From Pseudarthrobacter sp. (GTDB taxonomy: Bacteria; Actinomycetota; Actinomycetes; Actinomycetales; Micrococcaceae), in NCBI GenBank assembly GCA_013362385.1, contig JABFWC010000172.1, positions 1 through 5,043 of the forward strand: a stretch of 5,043 nt of DNA, in the 5' to 3' direction. Positions 1-4,382 of the stretch are shown here, piece after piece. Under the pieces are notes generated by a model. That model was not told the origin of the DNA and searched no databases. It was given only the letters and a program-made list of their open reading frames with translations. A program made the translations under genes and the position numbers. Every line of letters begins with the position of its first letter. Position 1 is the stretch's first letter.

Positions 1-196
1 CATCACCAAGACCGTCCGTTACCGCACCGTGGGTGACATGTCCTGCACCGGCGCCGTCGAGTCCAACGCGTACACGGTGTCCGACGTCGTGGTCGAAGTC
101 GCCGCCTCCACCCTGACCGAACGTGGCGCCACCCGAGCAGATGACCGCATCTCCGAGGCCGCCATGGAAGACCGCAAGAAGGACGGGTACTTCTAA
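1..196 (+). CDS. cysD: Sulfate adenylyltransferase subunit 2 (CysD), C-terminal part
   Basis: This is the last 64 codons of a gene that begins before the window, read from base 2 to the TAA at 194-196. The peptide begins ITKTVRYRTVGDMSCTGAVE, continues through an AASTLTERGATRADD stretch and ends MEDRKKDGYF. This is the characteristic C-terminus of CysD, the PP-loop (ATP pyrophosphatase-type) small subunit of bacterial ATP sulfurylase. With CysN it makes adenosine 5'-phosphosulfate and pyrophosphate from ATP and sulfate in the cytoplasm, driven by GTP hydrolysis on CysN. The catalytic PP-loop lies upstream and cannot be seen. The TAA shares its last A with the cysN ATG, so the two genes form one operon with coupled translation. 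An upstream cysH or other sulfate-reduction gene would be expected but is outside the window. The identity is very secure. Confidence 0.95.
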   Translation, partial: ITKTVRYRTVGDMSCTGAVESNAYTVSDVVVEVAASTLTERGATRADDRISEAAMEDRKKDGYF

Positions 197-1605
197 TGAC
201 CACCGAAGCAGTTCTCCCGGCGGGCTCGCTCAACGAGGCGCTGCCCACGACGCTTTTCCGGTTCGCCACCGCAGGATCGGTCGACGACGGCAAGTCCACT
301 TTGGTGGGCCGCCTCCTTCACGATTCCAAGGCCATCCTGGCCGACCAGCTCGACGCCGTTGCCCGCACCTCCGCGGACCGCGGCTTCGGCGGGGACAAGG
401 GCGGCATCGACCTGGCCCTGCTGACCGACGGCCTGCGCGCCGAGCGCGAACAGGGCATCACCATCGACGTGGCCTACCGCTACTTCGCCACCGACCGCCG
501 CAGCTTCATCCTGGCCGACTGCCCCGGGCACGTGCAGTACACCAAGAACACGGTGACGGGCGCGTCCACCGCGGATGCCGTCGTCGTGCTCATCGACGCC
601 CGCAAGGGTGTGCTGGAGCAGACCCGCCGGCACCTTTCCGTGCTGCAGCTGCTGCGCGTGGCGCACGTGATCGTGGCCGTGAACAAGATCGACCTGGTGG
701 ACTTCAGCGAGTCCGTGTTCCGGGACATCGAAGCCGACGTGCAGCAGGTGGGCCGCGAACTGGGCCTCGGCTCCGACGGCATCAGCGACCTGCTGGTGGT
801 TCCGGTGTCCGCGCTCGACGGCGACAACGTGGTGGAGCGCTCGAAGCGCACCCCGTGGTACACCGGGCCTGCGCTGCTGGAGGTCCTCGAAACCCTGCCC
901 GCCGCCGACGAACTCGAAAGCCACCTCGAGAGCTTCCGCTTCCCGGTGCAGCTGGTGATCCGTCCGCAGGGCGCCCTGGCACCCGACGCCGTGGCCGCCG
1001 GCCTGGATGTGGAGGCCTACCGCGACTACCGCGCGTACGCCGGCCAGATCACCGAAGGCTCCGTGAAGGTTGGGGACGAGGTGTCCGTGCTGACGCCGGG
1101 GCAGGCTCCGCGGACCACCACCGTGGCGGGCATCGACTTCGCCGGGTCCTCGCTGGAGGAAGCCGCTGCCCCGCAGTCGGTGGCCATCCGGCTCGCGGAC
1201 GAGTTCGACGTCGCCCGCGGTGACACTATCGCCGCCGCCGGCACCGTCCGCGAAGCCTCCGCAGACCTGTACGCCGCCCTGTGCTGGCTCTCGCCCAAGG
1301 CGCTGCGCGAAGGCCAGAAGGTCCTGGTCAAGCACGGCACCCGCACCGTCCAGGCCATGGTCCGCAACGTCACCGGCAAGCTGGATCTGTCCACCTTCAA
1401 GCTGGAAGCAGCCTCCGGCCTGGAACTGAACGACATCGGCCACGCGCAGCTCCGCCTCGCCGCCCCGCTGCCGCTGGAGAACTACCTGCACCACCGCCGC
1501 ACGGGAGCGTTCCTGGTGATCGACCCGCTCGACGGCAACACGCTGGCTGCCGGCCTGGTCAAGGACCACCCGGGCGACCACGAGGACGAGCGCTACAGCA
1601 TCTAG
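196..1605 (+). CDS. cysN: Sulfate adenylyltransferase subunit 1 (CysN), GTPase subunit of ATP sulfurylase
   Basis: This 469-residue protein is the elongation-factor-like GTPase that powers CysD in forming APS from sulfate and ATP. All GTP-binding motifs are visible: P-loop GSVDDGKS (27-34), switch I around GITIDVAYRYF (87-97), DCPGH (108-112), NKID (163-166) and SAL (205-207). Beta-barrel domains 2 and 3, as in EF-Tu relatives, follow from about residue 250. The length matches a stand-alone CysN (about 470 residues). The protein ends DHEDERYSI, so there is no fused APS-kinase (CysC) domain as in CysNC proteins. The ATG at 196 overlaps the cysD stop. An AAGGA at 179-183 lies 12 bases upstream, slightly far, so coupling to cysD probably helps initiation. 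Regulation by sulfur supply is expected for the pathway, but no operator is visible because the operon promoter is upstream of the window. Cys+Met content is very low (2 Met, 2 Cys). Confidence 0.97.
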   Translation: MTTEAVLPAGSLNEALPTTLFRFATAGSVDDGKSTLVGRLLHDSKAILADQLDAVARTSADRGFGGDKGGIDLALLTDGLRAEREQGITIDVAYRYFATDRRSFILADCPGHVQYTKNTVTGASTADAVVVLIDARKGVLEQTRRHLSVLQLLRVAHVIVAVNKIDLVDFSESVFRDIEADVQQVGRELGLGSDGISDLLVVPVSALDGDNVVERSKRTPWYTGPALLEVLETLPAADELESHLESFRFPVQLVIRPQGALAPDAVAAGLDVEAYRDYRAYAGQITEGSVKVGDEVSVLTPGQAPRTTTVAGIDFAGSSLEEAAAPQSVAIRLADEFDVARGDTIAAAGTVREASADLYAALCWLSPKALREGQKVLVKHGTRTVQAMVRNVTGKLDLSTFKLEAASGLELNDIGHAQLRLAAPLPLENYLHHRRTGAFLVIDPLDGNTLAAGLVKDHPGDHEDERYSI

Positions 1606-1616
1606 TTTTCCTCCGG

Positions 1617-1676
1617 ATCGCCGGAACAGTGTGAGGTCGCCGTATCACTACGGCTATCCCGCACTGTTCCGGCGAT
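1617..1676 (+). terminator. Long 60-nt hairpin after cysN, probable cysDN transcription terminator
   Basis: ATCGCCGGAACAGTG (1617-1631) is the exact reverse complement of CACTGTTCCGGCGAT (1662-1676), giving 15 perfect pairs. Pairing continues inward through 1632-1637 with 1656-1661, using G-C, T-A and G-U pairs and one A/C mismatch. After a C/T mismatch it closes with a perfect inner stem GCCGT/ACGGC (1639-1643 with 1650-1654) around the 6-base loop ATCACT. Nearly the whole 60 bases fold on themselves. It starts 12 bases after the cysN stop, which suits a terminator or 3'-end stabiliser. Only a weak TTTCGCGTTT follows instead of a U-run, and actinobacterial terminators often lack one. The unusual length also leaves open a REP- or MITE-like repeat. 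The structure is certain; the function is inferred. Confidence 0.7.
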
Positions 1677-1759
1677 TTCGCGTTTCTGCGGCATCCCGCA
1701 CGTTAACCACAAAGGTTCCCCCTTTCTGTTCCCTGCCTGCTTGTGGCGTGGGAAGCTCA

Positions 1760-1779
1760 GGCATTGCTTTGTCAATGCC
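1760..1779. promoter_or_regulatory. Inverted repeat GGCATTG-N6-CAATGCC upstream of the membrane-protein gene
   Basis: A perfect 7-base inverted repeat (1760-1766 and 1773-1779) lies 39 bases before the ATG at 1819. Its size of 20 bases with a 6-base centre is typical of an operator for a dimeric helix-turn-helix repressor. It could equally form a small hairpin in the 5' untranslated RNA. No convincing -35/-10 pair could be placed near it, so its relation to the promoter is unknown. The rest of 1677-1818 shows nothing else recognisable. Confidence 0.35.
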
Positions 1780-1807
1780 CGGGTTTGCATGCCTTGGCGG
1801 TTCCGTT

Positions 1808-1814
1808 AAGGAGG
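1808..1814 (+). promoter_or_regulatory. Strong ribosome binding site (AAGGAGG)
   Basis: AAGGAGG is a full match to the anti-Shine-Dalgarno sequence and ends 4 bases before the ATG at 1819. It fixes the start of the membrane-protein gene. The spacing is a little short but functional. Confidence 0.85.
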
Positions 1815-1818
1815 CAGG

Positions 1819-2592
1819 ATGACAACCATCCAGCGTTGGTACACGACGGCGGATGAACGCGTCAGGGGTGACGCCCAGGACTGGGGAATCGCCCCCCGCC
1901 AGGCGAAGCTTCTCGCGATACTCCCGTTTGTCCTCGTCATTGCTGTCGCGGCAACTGTCCCTTTCCGGTCGCTTTACCTGTGGCTTGTTGACGAGGACCA
2001 CCCCATCGAATGGCTCCAGTTCGCCTGCCTCGTGGCCGCCGCCGTCTTCCTGGCGTTCGTCACCGTCCGGCTGTACGGGAGGGGCCAGAAGGGGATGGCG
2101 GCGCTGTATGCCGTGGTCAGCGTCGGCGTCGTGTTTCTGGCGGGTGAGGAGATTTCCTGGGGCCAGCGTATCTTCGGCTGGCATACGCCGGAAGCCATGG
2201 AAGCGATGAACCGCCAGGATGAGACCAACGTGCACAATATCCGGGGCGTCCAGGAGCTGGTCCCCCTGGCGATGCTCGTGGCCAGCCTCTACGGCGCGTG
2301 TGCCCCGCTGGCAGCGGCACGGTTCGGGAAACGGTGGAAGGCCCTTGCGTCCAAGCCGCTGCTTATCCCGCCGCTGTGCCTGGTGCCCGCCTTCCTGCTG
2401 CCGGCAGCATATCGGCTCTTCCGCCTGCTGATCTGGCCGGAGCCTACGTTTGTGATCTCCGAGTATGGGGAAGTGTTGGAGCTATCCCTCTATTTTGGGC
2501 TCGCGATGTTCAGCTGGTTCAACGTGCGCCGGCTGCTGGAGGCACGGCCCACCGTCCGGGCGGTGCGCCACCGGGTACCCCGCACGCCATAG
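1819..2592 (+). CDS. Uncharacterised polytopic membrane protein with GEEISWGQR / ETNxHN signature
   Basis: The product is 257 residues with about six predicted membrane segments (roughly 31-49, 64-85, 93-108, 147-167, 181-205 and 219-237). There is no cleavable signal peptide. The N-terminal 30 residues are polar and probably cytoplasmic. Segment 3 runs into GEEISWGQRIFGW (109-121), followed by TPEAMEAMN and ETNVHN (135-140). Near the C-terminus is an ExxE (218-221). From memory, proteins with an EEISWGQR...TPE...ETNLHN core occur as hypotheticals across many bacteria, but I know of no proven function. Conserved Glu, Gln, Asn and His at a membrane boundary would suit an intramembrane enzyme or metal site, which is inference only. 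The start is fixed by AAGGAGG at 1808-1814. It appears monocistronic: a hairpin separates it from cysN and the next gene is convergent. Third codon positions look less strictly G/C than in cysN. Confidence 0.85.
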   Translation: MTTIQRWYTTADERVRGDAQDWGIAPRQAKLLAILPFVLVIAVAATVPFRSLYLWLVDEDHPIEWLQFACLVAAAVFLAFVTVRLYGRGQKGMAALYAVVSVGVVFLAGEEISWGQRIFGWHTPEAMEAMNRQDETNVHNIRGVQELVPLAMLVASLYGACAPLAAARFGKRWKALASKPLLIPPLCLVPAFLLPAAYRLFRLLIWPEPTFVISEYGEVLELSLYFGLAMFSWFNVRRLLEARPTVRAVRHRVPRTP

Positions 2593-2595
2593 CGG

Positions 2596-3030
2596 CTAGC
2601 GGTTTTCGAGGATCGTCTTGAGCCGGCGAAGGTCCTTGCGCGTCTCGCGCCGGATCATCGGTTCCATGAGGAGCCCTGCCAGCTTCGAGAAACCCGAGGG
2701 GCTCCCGGCGTTGCGGAGCGCCATGCGGGTCCTGCCGCCGTCGTCCGCCCACGTGTAGGTGGTTTCCATCGGGAAGGGGCCCTGGGCGGTCCGCATGACC
2801 AGCTTCTCCCCGGGCACGTATTCGACGAATTCGTAGGTGTAGTTCAACTCGCGGCCCAAAAACCTGGCCGTAAAGTCCACCTTCGAGCCGACGCCGATGG
2901 GCCCGTCAGTCAGGCGCTGCGACTTGTGGATGTTCGCATACCAGCTGGGAGCGTTGTCCGGGTTGGCTGCATACTCGGAAACCCGGGCGCGCGGGCGGTT
3001 GATGACGACTTCGGTCTGGACGTTCACCAT
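2596..3030 (-). CDS. SRPBCC (START/Bet v1-like, polyketide cyclase/dehydrase type) family protein
   Basis: This 144-residue soluble protein has the layout of small SRPBCC proteins. An N-terminal strand (NVQTEVVINRP, 3-13) is followed by a helix and the segment YAANPDNAPSWY (20-31). GPIGVGSKV (43-51) begins a run of beta strands (FTARFLGRELNYTYEFVEYVPGEKLVMRTAQGPF). Strand TTYTWADDGGRTRMALRN follows, then a long C-terminal helix rich in Arg/Lys/Leu (about 112-144). The fold forms a hydrophobic cavity for lipids or other small ligands, and the ligand cannot be predicted here. There is no signal peptide, so it is cytoplasmic. The start codon ATG (3030-3028) has GGAG 7 bases upstream within AGAGGAG (3044-3038, minus strand). 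An overlapping ATG at 3037-3035 is in another frame. The gene is divergent from rtcB and convergent with the membrane-protein gene, 3 bases from its stop. It contains no Cys. Confidence 0.88.
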   Translation of the reverse strand: MVNVQTEVVINRPRARVSEYAANPDNAPSWYANIHKSQRLTDGPIGVGSKVDFTARFLGRELNYTYEFVEYVPGEKLVMRTAQGPFPMETTYTWADDGGRTRMALRNAGSPSGFSKLAGLLMEPMIRRETRKDLRRLKTILENR

Positions 3031-3037
3031 TTGGCAT

Positions 3038-3044
3038 CTCCTCT
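3038..3044 (-). promoter_or_regulatory. Ribosome binding site (AGAGGAG) for the SRPBCC gene
   Basis: On the minus strand AGAGGAG is followed by a 7-base spacer and then the ATG of the SRPBCC gene. This selects the ATG at 3030-3028 over the out-of-frame ATG that directly follows the GAG. Confidence 0.75.
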
Positions 3045-3054
3045 GTAGAGTGCG

Positions 3055-3081
3055 GGACTAGCCTGGATATCACGTTAGTCC
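3055..3081. promoter_or_regulatory. Divergent promoter region with inverted repeat GGACTA-N15-TAGTCC
   Basis: Only 76 bases separate the SRPBCC and rtcB start codons, so both promoters must overlap here or reach into the coding sequence. GGACTA (3055-3060) and TAGTCC (3076-3081) are exact reverse complements, arranged around a central GATATC palindrome (3066-3071). This near-symmetric site could bind a regulator controlling both genes. For rtcB a weak candidate promoter is TTCACC (3023-3028), 17 bases, TAGAGT (3046-3051), with its -35 inside the SRPBCC start. No good minus-strand promoter was found. The repeat is seen directly; its regulatory role is inferred. Confidence 0.35.
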
Positions 3082-3092
3082 TCGTCCGCACC

Positions 3093-3099
3093 GAGGAGG
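3093..3099 (+). promoter_or_regulatory. Ribosome binding site (GAGGAGG) for rtcB
   Basis: GAGGAGG sits 7 bases before the ATG at 3107, the ideal distance, and fixes the rtcB start. Confidence 0.85.
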
Positions 3100-3106
3100 A
3101 GAAGCC

Positions 3107-4273
3107 ATGGAAACCATCAGCCCGAAGCTCCTCAACTGGGCGTCCATCCTGGACAAGCAAACCCGCGACCAGGCCGTGATGACTGCGGGGCTGCCGTTCA
3201 TCTACCCGCACCTGGCCCTGATGCCGGATGCGCACCTGGGCAAGGGCGCCACCGTGGGGTCGGTGATCCCCACGCTGCGCGCCATCATCCCGGCGGCCGT
3301 GGGAGTGGACATCGGCTGCGGCATGATCGCAGTGCGGACACAGTATTCGGTGAAGGACCTGCCGAAGGACCGCAAACGCCTCCGCGAGGACATCGAGCGC
3401 GTGATTCCGCTTTCCGCGGGGCACAACAACAAGCAGGTCATGGCTACGGCGGAGCCGCGGATCGCCGAGCTGAAGCGGCTGGCGGCCAAGGCGGGGTTCA
3501 ACCCTGCCCAGTACATCGCCAAGTGGGAACTGCAGCTGGGGTCCCTGGGTTCGGGCAACCATTTCATCGAGGTTTCCGCGGATGAGCACGACGGCGTGTG
3601 GCTCTTCCTGCATTCGGGCTCGCGTGGCGTGGGGAACAAGATCGCCCAGCACCACATCGGGGTCGCCCAGCACGTGTCCCGCAAAAACCAGGTCTACCTG
3701 CCGGATCCTGACCTGGCATACCTGGACGAGGGAACCCCGCAGTTCGAGCGCTACATCGCGGAGCTGCGGTGGGCCCAGCATTTCGCGCTGCTGAACCGGG
3801 AGGAAATGATGGACCGGGTCAGTGCCCGGTTTTCGCACTGGGTCGGCGGCTCTGTCCGCGAACTCGAGCGGATCAACTGCCACCACAACTTCACCGAGCA
3901 GGAGACGCATTACGGCAAGAAAGTCTGGGTGTCGCGCAAGGGGGCCATCAAAGCCGGCCACGGCGATCCCGGACTGATCCCCGGATCCATGGGCACGGCG
4001 TCGTACGTTGTTGTCGGGCTCGGCAACCCTGCCTCGCTGAATTCGTCCCCGCACGGGGCCGGGCGTGAATACTCACGGAACGCCGCGCGGAAGACGTTCA
4101 CGCTGGAGGAACTGAAGCGCGCCATGCGGGGCATCGAGTTCCGGGCGTCCGAGGCCTTCATCGACGAAATTCCCGCCGCCTACAAGCCCATCGACCAGGT
4201 CATGCAGGACGCCGCGGACCTCGTGACGGTGCGGCACAAGCTGCGGCAGCTGGTCAACGTGAAAGGCAACTGA
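3107..4273 (+). CDS. rtcB: RtcB-type RNA-splicing ligase (3'-phosphate/5'-OH RNA ligase)
   Basis: This 388-residue cytoplasmic enzyme joins RNA 2',3'-cyclic-phosphate or 3'-phosphate ends to 5'-OH ends, using GTP and Mn2+ via a guanylylated histidine. The whole RtcB signature is present: MPDAHLGKG (39-47), VGVDIGCGM (65-73) with metal ligands Asp68 and Cys71, GSLGSGNHFIEV (145-156) with His152, LHSGSRG (168-174) with His169, NCHHNF (257-262) with metal-ligand His260, and HGAGR (316-320) with His316 as the probable nucleotide acceptor. The length is close to E. coli RtcB (about 408). Residues just before the acceptor His read NSSP instead of the common SCS. No archease (its activator), RtcA cyclase or RtcR regulator gene is in the window, so it stands alone, divergent from an SRPBCC gene. 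Likely roles are RNA repair after stress or tRNA/rRNA damage; the bacterial substrate is uncertain. The start is fixed by GAGGAGG at 3093-3099. Confidence 0.95.
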   Translation: METISPKLLNWASILDKQTRDQAVMTAGLPFIYPHLALMPDAHLGKGATVGSVIPTLRAIIPAAVGVDIGCGMIAVRTQYSVKDLPKDRKRLREDIERVIPLSAGHNNKQVMATAEPRIAELKRLAAKAGFNPAQYIAKWELQLGSLGSGNHFIEVSADEHDGVWLFLHSGSRGVGNKIAQHHIGVAQHVSRKNQVYLPDPDLAYLDEGTPQFERYIAELRWAQHFALLNREEMMDRVSARFSHWVGGSVRELERINCHHNFTEQETHYGKKVWVSRKGAIKAGHGDPGLIPGSMGTASYVVVGLGNPASLNSSPHGAGREYSRNAARKTFTLEELKRAMRGIEFRASEAFIDEIPAAYKPIDQVMQDAADLVTVRHKLRQLVNVKGN

Positions 4274-4300
4274 GCCGTCACAACCCGGTGGTGTTACGGC
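4274..4300 (+). terminator. Hairpin directly after rtcB, possible terminator
   Basis: Starting at the base after the TGA, GCCGT (4274-4278) pairs with ACGGC (4296-4300). After a C/T mismatch, ACA (4280-4282) pairs with TGT (4292-4294), and the rest forms a GC-rich loop. There is no U-run after it. It is weaker than the hairpin after cysN but shares the same GCCGT/ACGGC pairs. It overlaps a competing repeat, CGTCACA (4276-4282) with TGTGACG (4305-4311), which forms seven perfect pairs over a 22-base loop. Either structure could end rtcB transcription; an operator upstream of the next gene is the alternative. Confidence 0.4.
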
Positions 4301-4347
4301 CAAATGTGACGCCAGATGAACGTGCGTGACCCCCCGTTTCCGCTTCA

Positions 4348-4376
4348 TTGAACGGGTTTGGGCCACTCCCTATGGT
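4348..4376 (+). promoter_or_regulatory. Probable sigma-A-type promoter giving a leaderless mRNA
   Basis: TTGAAC (4348-4353) and TATGGT (4371-4376) each match 4 of 6 bases of the TTGACA/TATAAT consensus and are separated by exactly 17 bases. The usual initiation point, about 7 bases past the -10, falls on the A of the ATG at 4383. No proper Shine-Dalgarno sequence precedes that ATG, only a weak GGTGA that overlaps the -10. Together these suggest transcription and translation start at the same base, which is common in actinobacteria. Confidence 0.55.
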
Positions 4377-4382
4377 GAAACA

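Noticed and set aside
123..1223. 366-codon plus-strand frame overlapping cysN
   Set aside because: It is an Arg/Pro/Gly-rich out-of-frame shadow of cysN with no start context.
193..1581. 462-codon open frame on the minus strand opposite cysN
   Set aside because: It is codon-aligned antisense to a certain cysN gene in GC-rich DNA, has low-complexity composition and matches no family I recognise. It is a by-product of codon bias.
1654..2235. 193-codon minus-strand open frame across the intergenic gap and the membrane-protein gene
   Set aside because: It begins inside the membrane-protein gene, which has a perfect ribosome site and clear membrane segments. The minus-strand frame has no family resemblance.
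2906..4054. 382-codon open frame on the minus strand opposite rtcB
   Set aside because: It is antisense to rtcB, runs into the start of the SRPBCC gene and is rich in His/Arg/Gly without recognisable motifs.
4293..4310. GTTAC...GTGAC pattern considered as a GlnR nitrogen-control box
   Set aside because: The spacing and second half do not fit the GTNAC-N6-GAAAC arrangement.
4316..4351. Eleven-codon mini-ORF (MNVRDPPFPLH) before the transporter gene, considered as a cysteine-type attenuator leader
   Set aside because: It has no cysteine codons and no ribosome site, and its stop overlaps the proposed -35 box.
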